A stretch of 64,000 bases of DNA from Aspidapion aeneum (Eukaryota; Arthropoda; Insecta; Coleoptera; Brentidae). The notes beneath the pieces were generated by a model that saw only the letters and a list, made by a program, of their open reading frames with translations, made no database searches and had not been told where the DNA came from. Position 1 is the stretch's first letter, and each line of letters begins with the position of its first letter. The stretch covers positions 128,472,640 through 128,536,639 of the forward strand of contig OY755039.1 in assembly GCA_963576565.1 (NCBI GenBank). Direction: 5' to 3'. Shown in pieces: positions 47,209-58,560 of the stretch. The translations under genes and the position numbers were made by a program.

Positions 47209-49908
47209 TTGAGGCTGACCAAAAGTCCTCTAACGATGTATAACACGACCCCCTTACCTCAGTGGCGCACCTTTTATAGGCTAGAACCAGCGAACCTCGA
47301 TATCATATGGCTGAAATTCACCTCAAAGTCATCGACCAAGTTCATTTGCTGCCTCTACCGACCGCCAAGTAACACCGAGTATCAAAACTTTTTTGCGACA
47401 TTATCCGAAAACTGTGATAGTATACAGTCTAACTATCCACATGCGGAAATTGTTTTTTTAGGCGATTTCAACGTCGACAATATACCCTGGCTAAAACACC
47501 ACAACAAAACAGATAATGAAGGCAGGGAAGCAGAAGCTTTTGCCATAAGTTGTGGTCTAACGCAGCTTGTCGATGAACCTACCCGTATCTCAGAAAGGGG
47601 TGAATTTGCAGCACTTTTAGACTTGTTCCTAACTACAAATCCTGACTTGTACAAAATTCAAGTAGATCCCCCACTTGGTTCATCCGATCATAAACTTATA
47701 AGAACAAAGTGCGAAATGTTCATACCGCCAAGCCAACAATCACTTCCTCGTAAAATGTGGCACTATAAATCGGCAAAATGGAATGACCTTAAACAGTTTT
47801 ACCTGGATTTTCCATGGCAAGAGGTGTGCTTTAAAACAACTGATCCCACTATTTGCTGTAATGAAATAACAAAAGTAATCTTATCTGGAATGGATGCATA
47901 TATCCCACATACAATAAAACGCAGAGCTAATGCAAAACCTTGGTTCAACAGCCAGTGTCAAACGGCTGTACAGAAAAAACACAGAGCATATAACCTTTGG
48001 AAACGACAACAAATCGCTCAAAACCACACAGAATTTATAGAAGCCAGAAATAGTTGCAAAATTACTATTGACGCCGCCAAAGAAACATACAATCAAAGAA
48101 TAAAAAACAGGTTGCTGAATTGTCCAAGTAGTTCTAGGTCCTTTTGGTCTCTTGCAAAAGCCGTTGGATCAAACTTCACCAAGTCATCCATACCACCACT
48201 TACAGATAAAAATACACACTTAGCCACAACATCAGAGGAAAAAGCCAATATGCTGGCCAAAATCTTTTCCTCCAACTCAAACCTAACAGTGTCAAATGGA
48301 AAAAATCCACCGTTCATTGAAAGGGTTTCCCACAGTATGCCAGAGGTACCCTTTTGTCACAGAGAAATACGAAAATCCCTTAAAAAGTTGGATACAAACA
48401 AAGCAATGGGTCCAGATGGCATTCCCGCGATAGTACTCAAAAATTGTGCTAGCGAACTCACCCCAACTTTCGCAAAATTATTCAATTTATCTTATAGGCA
48501 AGGAGTATATCCATCATCATGGAAGTCTGCCGCAGTACAACCCATTCCAAAGAAAGGAAAAAAGACAGATCCGTTAAACTATAGACCAATTGCTCTACTT
48601 CCGGTGATATCAAAAGTAATGGAAAGAGTTGTGAACAATCACTTAACCAAGTACTTGGAAAAGTACAAAATTATCAACGACAAGCAATACGGATTTCGAA
48701 AATATAGGTCAACTGGCGATTTACTTACATACGTCACTCACTTATGGCAAAAAGCGATTGAGTTGCGAGGTGAAACCAGAACAATTGCCTTAGATATATC
48801 TAAAGCATTCGATAAAGTCTGGCATGAAAATCTGCTCAACAAGCTCAAAGCAACGGGATTGTCGCCGAGACTTTGCACTTGGTTTGAAAGTTACCTTAAG
48901 GATAGATCCATTTATGTTGCACTGGATGGCCGGAACTCCAACTCTTACCAAATAAATGGTGGTGTGCCACAGGGAGCAATCCTTTCGCCAACACTTTTTC
49001 TGATTTACATAAATGACCTCATAGATAAAACAGTAAATCCACTTTATTGCTTTGCAGATGATGGCAATGTAGTCTCCTCAGTCATACCACCCACATGTCT
49101 CTCCGCACGTGAATTCCATTACCTTAGACTAACTGAAATATCACAGATAAATAACGACTTGGAGATAATAGAGGACTGGGGCAACAAAAACCTTGTACAG
49201 TTCAACGCGCAGAAAACCCAAGCAGCCCTGTTTTCAAAAAAGACCAGCACCGGTGAGCCAAACATCATGCTATCTGGAAGTGCTGTCGCATTGCAGAGCC
49301 AGTTGAACATCTTAGGAGTCACTGCAGAGACCAACATGTCTTGGCACAGTCACGTGGCAGATATAGCTAAAAGGGCGTCCCAAAAGCTTGGGGTGCTATT
49401 TCGTACAAGACATCTGTATACACCAAGCCAACTGCTGACACTCTACAAAGCCCAGATTCGACCAACTATGGAGTACTGCTCACATATATGGAGTGCGGCA
49501 CCCAAACATACCTTAATGCTTTTGAACACCGTGCAAAAACGAGCTATCAAGCTGATCAATGACCCCGCACTTACCCGTAGCTTGGATAGTCTTGAACATC
49601 GAAGAACTGTGGGCGATCTATCTCTCTTCTACAGGTATTATCACGGAAAATGCTCTGAAGAGTTGGCACGTATGATCCCCCCGGGAGTAGCACCTACTAG
49701 GCGAACACGTCAAACAGACGGTAACCATCAATTTATTGTCAAAATAGAGGCACCAAGAACCTCATTATATCAGAATTCATATCTCTGGAGAACAGCATCG
49801 CTGTGGAATAAACTCCCTGCAACAGTTTTCCCTGCAGGTTACAACCTGAACCGTTTCAAAACCAACACACACCAACATTTCCGCGCACTTGCCGCTTCTC
49901 GAGCGTGA
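47209..49908 (+). CDS. LINE ORF2: endonuclease and reverse transcriptase (5'-truncated)
   Basis: An uninterrupted 899-codon frame. Residues about 25-165 are the C-terminal two thirds of an APE-type endonuclease: CLYRPPSN, GDFNVDNIPW (about 85-94) and the catalytic SDHKL (about 159-163). The first catalytic Asn/Glu motifs are missing. A linker precedes the reverse transcriptase: KAMGPDGIPAIVLK (about 398), NYRPIALLPVISKVMERV, YGFRKYRSTGDLL, ALDISKAFDKVWHENLL, GVPQGAILSPTLF and the FADD catalytic box (615-618). The C-terminal region ends in WNKLP (about 866). There is no RNase H domain. The enzyme nicks target DNA and primes cDNA from the nick. The motif wording fits the Jockey/CR1 group. Residues 1-24 are encoded by the DNA it inserted into, so the annotated start is not native. 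The frame is intact but, lacking the endonuclease N-terminus, probably inactive. Confidence 0.95.
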   Translation: MRLTKSPLTMYNTTPLPQWRTFYRLEPANLDIIWLKFTSKSSTKFICCLYRPPSNTEYQNFFATLSENCDSIQSNYPHAEIVFLGDFNVDNIPWLKHHNKTDNEGREAEAFAISCGLTQLVDEPTRISERGEFAALLDLFLTTNPDLYKIQVDPPLGSSDHKLIRTKCEMFIPPSQQSLPRKMWHYKSAKWNDLKQFYLDFPWQEVCFKTTDPTICCNEITKVILSGMDAYIPHTIKRRANAKPWFNSQCQTAVQKKHRAYNLWKRQQIAQNHTEFIEARNSCKITIDAAKETYNQRIKNRLLNCPSSSRSFWSLAKAVGSNFTKSSIPPLTDKNTHLATTSEEKANMLAKIFSSNSNLTVSNGKNPPFIERVSHSMPEVPFCHREIRKSLKKLDTNKAMGPDGIPAIVLKNCASELTPTFAKLFNLSYRQGVYPSSWKSAAVQPIPKKGKKTDPLNYRPIALLPVISKVMERVVNNHLTKYLEKYKIINDKQYGFRKYRSTGDLLTYVTHLWQKAIELRGETRTIALDISKAFDKVWHENLLNKLKATGLSPRLCTWFESYLKDRSIYVALDGRNSNSYQINGGVPQGAILSPTLFLIYINDLIDKTVNPLYCFADDGNVVSSVIPPTCLSAREFHYLRLTEISQINNDLEIIEDWGNKNLVQFNAQKTQAALFSKKTSTGEPNIMLSGSAVALQSQLNILGVTAETNMSWHSHVADIAKRASQKLGVLFRTRHLYTPSQLLTLYKAQIRPTMEYCSHIWSAAPKHTLMLLNTVQKRAIKLINDPALTRSLDSLEHRRTVGDLSLFYRYYHGKCSEELARMIPPGVAPTRRTRQTDGNHQFIVKIEAPRTSLYQNSYLWRTASLWNKLPATVFPAGYNLNRFKTNTHQHFRALAASRA

Positions 49909-49954
49909 TAGGGATCTCCTTGCGAGCGCGCATACCCGTAAAAAAAAAAAAAAA
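47282..49954 (+). mobile_element. 5'-truncated non-LTR retrotransposon with poly(A) tail
   Basis: The element body starts at 47282, where similarity to the foldback right arm stops, and ends in 15 A residues (49940-49954), about 30 bp after the stop codon. The flanking repeat is very short (AGGC, 47278-47281 and 49954-49957), within what microhomology would give. The intact right arm reads TTTTATAGGCATTTAAA across the same point, proving the insertion site. Base composition is richer in G+C than the surroundings. Confidence 0.92.
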
Positions 49955-51211
49955 GGCATTTAAATAAATAAGAGGTGTGGAAAAAACAATATTTTTTTAA
50001 TTTTCTTAAATTTTATTGTCCTACATACTGGTTGTAAAACTTATTTTGAAAGCTGAAGAAATTTTCTTCCGACGATGTATATCACTCCCCCCTTAAGGCA
50101 GCGGTAGATCTAGCATAAACGCACCAAAAATGATCAAATTTGGTATACACTTTAATCTTTATTTAAGACAACCATGGTGGAACAGTACTAATACACACTG
50201 CGTTCAATGAGAAAAACAACACACTTGGTGGGGAAACCATCCGCCCACTGTTGGTGGGGGGTGGATCCCCCCCTAAATGTTTTTTTCGATATTTTTTAAG
50301 ATCTACAGCTGCGTTGAAGGGAAAGTGATTTACATCGTTGGAAAGGAAATTTCTTTGTCTTTAAAAATGTTTTAAAACCAAATATGTAGGACAGTAAAAT
50401 TTAAGAAAATTAAAAAAAAAAAAAATTTCCACACTTCTTATTTATTTAAATGCCTATAAAAGCGCCACTGATGTAAGGGCGGCGTGTTATACATCGTTAG
50501 AGAGTACTTTTTATCAGCCTTAATAATTGTTACTTAGTTGTTTTTTGCTAAGTTAAAAGTTGGGAAAATACTGTAAGAGAGCACTTTTCAGAGGGGTGAA
50601 AGGAGGGATGCCCCCCATACCTACTTTAAGAAAGGTCAGCTAGAAAAAGTCAGTTTAAAGTTATTACTAACCAAAAATAATTTTTTACTTAATCTCATAT
50701 TTATTTACTGAGTTACAAAGATGACTGTTCAACATTTTTGTTTGATATAAGGATTTCTATAAACATATTTATTTTTATTTCAAGGCGGCTATTTAAAAAA
50801 ACATATGTCTAGCTTAATAAGTATTTAACTGTATATAATGGGCTTTTAACCAAAAATATTTATTTGAAAAAAAAATAGTGTTAAAGATAAAAAATGCCAC
50901 TAAAAACAAGTTTTTTCTTCTTTTTTAATTTTCCCCTTTTTTTGTACGCTAATGGAACGTGCACCACTGCCGTACATTATTAAAAAGGAAATTGTATCTC
51001 CCAAAGATTTTTGAAAAAGTTGGCAAAAATCTATCAAAAAGTACGTTTGAGGTGGGGAACCACCCCCCTGCTAGGGTTGGGGGGGTGATTTCCTTTCGTA
51101 AAATGTTCGGGCGAGTCTTATGTCTATCCATACCAAGTGTGTTGCTTCTATCATTAAAAGCAGCATATCGCTTGAATCTGGGATGTAGTGCCTGAACTAA
51201 TACGTCATATG

Positions 51212-51760
51212 GGACGGTAAAACAGAATTTAATAGATTTTTTTTTGTTACACCAAGTTGATTTGCCTTTTCGACATTCCTGCATTTGCCCTTTTGATTTA
51301 CATTAATGTTAGTTGGCAGAGTACGTGCATAGGCCGGTAAAAGAGGATCTAATAGAAAAATTAAAAAATCCATTTTTTTTAAACTTTAAATTGTTACACC
51401 AAATCGATTCCCTTTATCGACACTCCCTTATTTGCTCTTCTGATTGACATAAAGGTTATTTGTCAGTATACCTGTATGGGCCGGTAAAACCGGATCTAAC
51501 AAAAAAAAATTAATAATCGATTTTTTTTAACTTAAATTTGTTACCCAAATTGATGCGCTTTTTTGATACTCTCATGTTTGCTTTTTAAACTGACACTAAG
51601 GTTATTTGTCAGTACACCTGCATTGGCCGGTAAAACAGGATCTAATAAAAAAATCAAAAAATCGATTTTTTTTTAAACTTTAATTTGTTACAACAAATTG
51701 ATGCGCTTTTTGACACCTCCATGTTTGCTCTCTTCACCGACGCTGACGCACGGGGGAATG
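51212..51760 (+). repeat. Tandem array of about 147-bp units
   Basis: GGCCGGTAAAA occurs at 51332, 51479 and 51625, with a diverged GGACGGTAAAA at 51212. Each is followed by GGATCTAA, an A/T-rich run and TTGTTACACCAAATTGAT-like words. Starts immediately after the foldback element. Confidence 0.85.
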
Positions 51761-52589
51761 GCTCTGTGTTACATGTTGGACATTGGGTACAAAATTATAA
51801 TCATTTTCCTGTGATAAGAATTATAGTGTTGCATTTGTAAATAGTTGCTTTATTTCGTTTTAAGAAAGTTTTTTGAAAATTTTTGTCCAGGCAATTATTA
51901 TACAGGGTGAAAATAAAGAGTTCCTAAAAAACAGAAAAACAGAAAAGGAAAATTTATACTATATTATAACTTATGTAACACAAAACTTTATAGGCCTTTT
52001 ATTATTTTTTTAAATACGTTATTGGGGTCAATGGTGCTTGGAAGATCCATTGCCTTCTATTTCACGATTATTTTTAAATTTATCTGATCGTCGTGAAAAG
52101 AAGAAAAACCGAGTACCTCACAGAATACCCGCAGGACCATATCAAATTTGTTGCAAAATAACCTTACATTAAAATTTGTCCATCATCTTGAATATTTATG
52201 AAATGTCAGTTGTAAAATAAATTATTTGTTAAGTATTGTGGCTTCTCAAAATGACCACAATTATAAAAATTGGACAATATTTTTTTAAGAAATGATAAAT
52301 TGTCAAAGATTCATTTTAATTTATAAAAAAATATTTTTTTCTAATAAAACTTAAAGCTCCTCCTTTCCAAAAAAACTAATAAGAAAAAATTAGGTGATAG
52401 TTAAGTAAAGTTATGGGCATTTAAAAAAAATATATTTTTGTAAAACACAATATATTTTTGAGCCGCCCTATATATGGTTTAAGTTATACGTCACTTTTTG
52501 ATTATCTTCTAGACCGAAAACGGAGAGCCTTTTTAAATTTTTTGCTCTAACTAATGTATTAACATCACATCCTTAAAATAAAAACAAGC
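51761..52589. other. AT-rich spacer with one element-end fragment
   Basis: No gene seen. About 52505-52545 (CTTCTAGACCGAAAACGGAG) is a lone copy of the right end of the 26125/44533 element family. Confidence 0.5.
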
Positions 52590-53880
52590 TTGGTTGGTTC
52601 TCACAAAATCTGATTTTGTTTTAACCATTGTTTTACAAATTATACGATTGCATGGCCAATCCTGTCTGCATTCAGTTCTTTATAAATTCATTATTACTAA
52701 GCCGATTTTAGTGAAATAAATAACATCATGGCGCAAACTGATTGATCTTTAAAGTTTGCAGCATGATGTTTTTTATTTCACTAAAATCGGTTCAGTAATA
52801 ATGAATTTATAAAATGCAGACAAGTATAATTTGTAAAACAATGGTTAAAAAAAATCCGATTTTGTAAGAACCGCTACACCGATTTTATTAATTTGTACCT
52901 CTTTATGCGGGATGAAAATAGTGTTTTTCTATAAATAAATAAAAACTAAAACATTTTCGCAAAATAAGAATAAACACGCCATTTTGAAGAATCAAGTATG
53001 ATTCTGGTCGACATCTTAATTTCCAAGATGGCGGAAAATTTCGATAAGAATCTTTAAAGAGCAATCAATTCTCACCACGATTTTTTTTATTTCGCTAATA
53101 TTGGTTTAGTAATAACGAATTTATAAGGAAATGAATGCAGAAGGATTGGCAATGCAATCGTAGAATCTGTAAAACAATGGTTGAAGCAAAAATAGATTTT
53201 TTGAGAACCACCACACAGATATTTTACTAATTTGTACGTCGTTGTGTGAGGGAAAAGTAGTGGTTTTCTACAAATTAAAAAAAAAACTAAAATATTTTCG
53301 GAAAATAAGAATCAACACGCCATTTTGAAGAATCAAGTATGATTCTGTCCGCAGTGTCCGCCATCTTAAATTTTAAGATGGCGATAAATTTTGATCATGA
53401 TCTTTAAAAAGCAATCAATTCTCAACAGGATGTTTTTTACTTCATCAAAATCGGTTTAGTAGTAATGAAGTCATAAGGAAATAAATGCAGACATGATTGG
53501 CAAGGATATCGCATAATATGCAAAACAATGGTTGAAACAAAAATATATTTTTTTAGAACCACCGAACCGATTTTGCTAGTTCATACCTTGCTGTGCGTGG
53601 CAAGAATGCAGCCTTTTAACTAATTTAAAAAAGTGATTAAAACATGTTCGCAACACAAAAATAAACGAGCATCTTTGAAGGGTACATTTTAATTAAGTCC
53701 GCCATCTTGGATTTTGAGACATCGGACAAAAAAATATATTTGGTTAAAACTCTGATTAATTCTCTATCAAGTGCAGTTTTATTCCGGAAAATAAATTTGT
53801 GTTTTATTTGCATCCAAAACTTTACCCTTCATTTTCTGAAAATAGCGATTTTGTTGAATACGTGGTTTTTTCTTTTGACG
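52590..53880. repeat. Palindromic array related to 23690-25480
   Basis: Units with GCCAATCCTGTCTGCATTCA, GAATCAAGTATGATTCTG and AAGATGGCGGA run in one direction up to about 52750 and in the other after it. The turning point lies in a short palindrome (CATCATG ... GCAGCATGATG). Ends unclear; the CCGGGTGGGCC terminus is missing. Confidence 0.65.
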
Positions 53881-53893
53881 GCAGTATAGCGAT

Positions 53894-54218
53894 GGCCTAA
53901 CTGCAATATCCCGTATCTGAAAAAATGAAACTTTACAGGGGAAGCGAAAAACAGTTTAGGTAACACATATAGGTTCGGTTAGGGTTATTGGGTATAAAAA
54001 AATTTATTTGCTATATAGCGAAAAACAGTTTAGGTAACACATATAGGTTCGGTTAGGGTTATTGGGTATAAAAAAATATATTTGCTATATTTGTCATTTC
54101 CCACGCATATAATGTCTTATAGTATTATACACTATGAAAGTAGCCAGCTCATTTGGCCTAAATCACAAATAATCTAAAAATGATCAAAATGTTAGATACG
54201 GGGTATTGCAGTTAGACC
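53894..54218. mobile_element. MITE with GG(C/T)CTAACTGCAATA ends and internal duplication
   Basis: The left end GGCCTAACTGCAATATCCCG (then TATCT) is matched inverted by GATACGGGGTATTGCAGTTA and GACC. A 74-bp segment (AGCGAAAAACAGTTTAGG onward) is duplicated in tandem from 53943 and 54017 with two or three differences. Non-coding. Confidence 0.8.
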
Positions 54219-55624
54219 ATCGATAGGCTATTTACTTCGTGAGAGGAGAAAACTTTCATTGGCGCGCAAAGTCTTTTATAACAGATGTAATACCGCTGAA
54301 AGCCAGACGTCGACTGAATCAAGACTGAGTCTGAATCAAGGCGACGCGCGAAGGCTCGAGGCACAAAGTACATAGCGTTATATACTTTCTGTTCAAGGTC
54401 ACCAATCGATCGATGGACAGCATATTTTTACAGAGAAATACATCCTTCTTGGTAACACCGGCAACTTCCCGAGGGGAAACCCAATTTGATTTCAGAGTTT
54501 TGCGTGAAGACAAAAGCCTGTGATCAAACCGGTTCGCCTCGCGCTCCGTAAGCTTCGGACCTCTGTATGTATTACTTACTCTATGCTTCGATATTTTCTT
54601 TAATTCTTGCGCGATATTTATGTTTAATAACTCATATTAAAGCCACTGACCAGCTCTTTAAACCTACCGAAAAAAAATTATAAGTTTCCCAGCCGACACA
54701 AAGATGACGCTGAATATTTCAAAAATAAAAGAGAACTTTATAACCTGTAGACCAAATTAAATTGACAAAAATTTTTTTTGGATTTTATCAACAGTAAGCC
54801 AAGTTTTGTAAAAATTTATAAAAAGTTACAATGTGACATTTTAAATTTTAGGATGGCGGCCGAAGTTCAAATAAAAAAGTTATTTTTCTCTTCTTGTTTA
54901 ACATAACTAGTACTGCCGGGTAATATACCGATTTATACTAAATAGGGGTCGCCAGTTTTAAATATTTCATAATAAATGACACATGTCTATTATTAATCAA
55001 GATGGCGGCGTTCAAAGTATAAAAACAACAGTATCTTCTTGGTTTGGTAATTTTTTTTTACCAAGATATGTAGTTTTATATTATCCTTAATTAGTTTTAA
55101 ATTAAAATGTAAAAAAAATATAATTTATTTATTTTTTAAAGATGGCGGCCGAAAAAGTTAAAAAAAAACATTTTTGTTTATTTTTTCGAAATTTAACAAA
55201 ACAAACTGGAAAAAACAAGACATCTCGTTAAACAAAACATAGATATTTTAAAAATGTCAAAAAAGTTGACATATGTCACGTACCGGGTGATTTGATTGAA
55301 TTGACCATATTTTACTTAATAGCTATCTCCGGTAATATTGATTTAACAGTAACGTTTATATAAGCAAAGTTAAATAATTTTTCCTAGATTATCCGGATCT
55401 GATGTCAAAAATGACATATGTCATACACTTGTCAAACTTTTGACATTTTATTTTTTTAAATAAACACCCTGTTTATAATTTTTTTAATTGATAAGGCTCA
55501 TTTTTCTGATTTCAAAAATATATAATATGTTGACATTTAGTCCAGCCGTTATTGAAATATTTGCATTTTAATAACCTAAATAAACAATAAGGATGTTGCC
55601 ATTTTGTTAATGAATATAATTTAC
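54219..55624. other. Spacer; ATGGCGG words, no gene recognised
   Basis: 54240-54620 is more balanced in composition and lacks copies in this window, so it may be host DNA, but I found no motif-bearing frame. Four ATGGCGGC-type words occur at about 54852, 55003, 55142 and nearby. Confidence 0.4.
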
Positions 55625-55855
55625 GAGATTGTTTTTCGGCTATGTGGTTCTTTTGGTTTGAATTAGGCGATTATTAAAACTTAATCAAGATATTCTCGAA
55701 CCTTTGTGTTTTTTCCATTGTATTTTTTAATTTTTTAAAATTGTTTAACTTTTATATTTTTATATTTTTTATGATTCTGTTTTTTTAAAATAGTACCTAT
55801 TGTTCATAGGATACTCAAGGATAATTTTGTAAAAGTTGATGTTTGGCAAAACGTT
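55625..55855 (+). repeat. Inverted copy of the 30905-31210 repeat
   Basis: Shares GGCTATGTGGTTCTTTTGGT and following blocks with the reverse complement of 30905-31210. It is followed at about 55880-55915 by GGATGGGAGCTATCCCGAAA and CCGGTCGCC, a word I associate with 3' regions of retroelements but cannot assign. Confidence 0.6.
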
Positions 55856-55915
55856 ATCTTAGTTGTAGTCTGGCCTGAGGATGGGAGCTATCCCGAAACC
55901 GGTCGCCGCAATTTA

Positions 55916-57040
55916 ATGGGACTATGGGAAAATAAAGACTTTAAAAACTATCTGGCTATTCTATAGAAAGATAATAAAACCAAACAATTATTTTTCTCTT
56001 GTTTGCCTAAGGTTTGTCTAGAATAAGAAAAAATATTCTTTATGGTAAATTTTTCTTTTGTGCATTGTCTGCAAAAGCTCTAAGAATGCAAAACCGATTT
56101 TATTCCTTAATGGAAAAAAACTCAGAAAAAAAACTTTTGAAGCGACGCACAGTGGGCCAGCCGGACCACATTTTATTGAAAAATTATTTAGCACGTAGAT
56201 ATTATTCAATTATTTAAAATTACAATATTAATACAAAGTGTAAAACAAATTATAATTATTAGCCTACAGAAATTTTTTTATATAGGGTGTTTTCATATTA
56301 CCACATAACAAAATCATATTTTCGCTGATTCATGTTAAAATTATACTTTAAGTAATTTTTACCTCTTTTAAAAAATTTTGTAATCCTTAAACACATCAAA
56401 TAAAAACATGCGAATCTTCTATTATACAGAGTGTCGCAAAAGTAATCAATTTTTTAGAAATAAAGTAATTTTCTTAAAAAACCAGCAGCTATTTTACAGC
56501 TGTATGATTTTATTTGTAATTATTTAAAACATGCAAAGAGTTGAACTTAAAACCGACGTAATATTTTTATTAAGTTAGGAAAAGATAAAACTAATACTTA
56601 GTTATATTTAGTTTAGTTGTATGTATATTATATAAAAAAACCATTTTAAACTCTGTAAACACAAGATAACATAATAATAGATAAGTTTTATATTTTAATT
56701 AATAAGATTAATTATTAAGCTATTATAAACAACAACAACAACAACAATATTTGTAATCTGATATTACCTTAACATATAAATATAAAACTGATAATTAATT
56801 TAGAAATGATTAAGCTATAAAGAAAATATATACAATTTCAATATTTATGTTGCAGAACAAAATTGATTATTCGCCATTTTCTGAATCGTCATAACTGTAA
56901 TATGATCAATCACCCTGTACGTTTCACTTTACAGGTCTCCCCAGGTCGCCCTGTAAATTTCCTGGGTCGACCTATAAAGTCCATGTTTCCGGTCTAGTAA
57001 CGTATATAGCTAAAAGTGTAGGTCAACCGACAACAGCTGC
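55916..57040. other. AT-rich spacer
   Basis: No gene. Contains a short (ACA)n run (about 56730-56747). A 67-codon frame near 56014 has no recognised motif. Confidence 0.4.
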
Positions 57041-57044
57041 TATA

Positions 57045-57510
57045 CAGAGTGAGTTCTAGGTAATAGTCCGAAATTGCAGGATCGATTCAGGGCCGGAACA
57101 TATTACTATTTGTTTATTTATGACAGTCCAAAAGTTGAGTATATCTTTTTTTAAATAAAAAGATCAAGGATTTGAAGTATGCTATCAGATTTGTAATAAA
57201 TAAGCGCTCAAAAAATATATGCCAAAAAATGCACTAGAGATACCGCAAGTGGCGCCCTCTACCAAATCTATCAAAAATAACATCATATTCGTATTTGTCG
57301 ACCCAAAAAACCCCAGTATGCCAATTTTGGTTTTAAAAAACTAAATATATAATTCGCTAGAGATAAAATTTGAAATTTTAAGAATAACTTTAACACCCTC
57401 TATCTTCTAAACTAACAACTTTCGGACTAAAGCATATATACACAAATAGTAATATTTTGAGCCCCTGAATCGATCCTGCAATTTTGGACTATTACTTAGA
57501 ACTCAACCTG
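57045..57510. mobile_element. MITE with about 50-bp ends, TATA-flanked
   Basis: The left arm CAGAGTGAGTTCTAGGTAAT then AGTCCGAAATTGCAGGATCG is matched inverted by CGATCCTGCAATTTTGGACT, ATTACTTAGAACTCAACCTG. TATA stands on each side (57041-57044 and 57511-57514). Non-coding. Confidence 0.85.
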
Positions 57511-57514
57511 TATA

Positions 57515-58204
57515 GTTATTAATACGAATAGGGATTCGAGGCATCTAGCAGAAAATAATGTTTTACCACACAGGGACGCAGTTAAGTGCAGATTTTTTTT
57601 GCGCGACATGAAAGTATAAAGACTACTTAACTTAATAATATATATAAGAAAAATATGATATTCCTACATTTTTTTAAAATCGTTCGTAAATGTTTAGGAT
57701 TTATTTTGAAAAATATGTTTTAATAAAAATGGTCGTTATACAAATATGGGAAATTATTACTAAAATATAAAAGTGCAGGAAAACAGCAAAAACTTACCTC
57801 TTTTATCTTCATTCATCATAAAAAATTTATTTGTAAAATATAAGTTTTAAAAAAATTACAAAATTTAAAAACATCTGCTGCAATATAATAATATTTCGCA
57901 GAACCTACCACTAAGTGAAGCCTTTTTGACAAGTTACGGCAATTTTTTTATTTTTTTGTTTTTGTTTTATGACTCACCAAAGCCTACTCGTTTCAAATTA
58001 ATATCAAGAGTTGGGTAATAGTAGGAATTTTTTTTATGAGATATTTAATGTTTTCAGTGACCCCTGGCCCTCTGTGCGCCGCGTAAAAAAACTGACCTTT
58101 AGAGGGGTCTAGCCGAATGGAGAGCGCTCCGAGGAGTAAAACTAATAAGGTAGAAAAACCCTCGTGGGAATTCAGATTGTTTGCCTTCTTTTTTGCGGAA
58201 AATG
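57515..58204. other. Spacer without recognised feature
   Basis: AT-rich with no repeat copy seen. 58060-58150 is somewhat GC-richer but carries no motif. Confidence 0.4.
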
Positions 58205-58560
58205 GTTAGAAAGGATTTGCGGCCAACACGTCGCAAAATTTTCAGCGTGAGCAACTTCAGCGGGACCAATTTTGTTGGGAAAGCTTTCAGCGCATAACAA
58301 TATTGTCGCACACATGTTCAGCGCAATTCAAAATCTGCGCAAAAATATTTTAGCGCAAACGTTTTCCGCCCAAACCATTTTAGGCGCGAAATTTTTGAGC
58401 GCCTGCCTAGTTCATCGCAAACTTTTAGCGCTTTCTCTGGATACTAGAAAGTGTCTAGATTTGAAATGCGGCGCAAATGTTCGCCACAATGTTTTCTTTC
58501 GCGACAAAATTGTTCGCGCTGAAAATTTTGCGACGTGTTGGACGCAAATCGTTAGAAAGG
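58205..58560. mobile_element. MITE rich in GCGC/GCGCAAA words
   Basis: The left arm GATTTGCGGCCAACACGTCG then CAAAATTTTCAGCG (58213-58247) is matched inverted by CGCTGAAAATTTTGCGACGT, GTTGGACGCAAATC (about 58517-58550). Between the arms, TTCAGCGC, TTTTAGCGC and GCGCAAA-like words recur about every 15-25 bp. The 117-codon frame over it has no recognised domain and is best read as a by-product. Confidence 0.7.

Larger units (their letters stand above)
43945..51199. mobile_element. Foldback element with about 900-bp arms, split by two insertions
   Basis: The ends are TAGTTCAGGC and its inverse GCCTGAACTA. The left arm survives in three pieces: 43945-44532, 47117-47281 and 49958-50112 (about 908 bp together). 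The right arm is unbroken at 50300-51199 (900 bp). Shared blocks, in order, include ATGATAGAAGCAACACA, GGCAGTGGTGCACGTTC, AACGATGTATAACACG and GGCATTTAAATAAATAAGA. The spacer (50113-50299) holds a partial direct copy of the terminal segment (CACTGCGTT, CAACACACTTGGT). No coding capacity of its own. No clear target duplication. Confidence 0.9.

Noticed and set aside
54001..54065. GGTTAGGGTTA words as telomeric repeat
   Set aside because: Only part of a 74-bp duplication inside a MITE; not a run of TTAGG or TTAGGG units.
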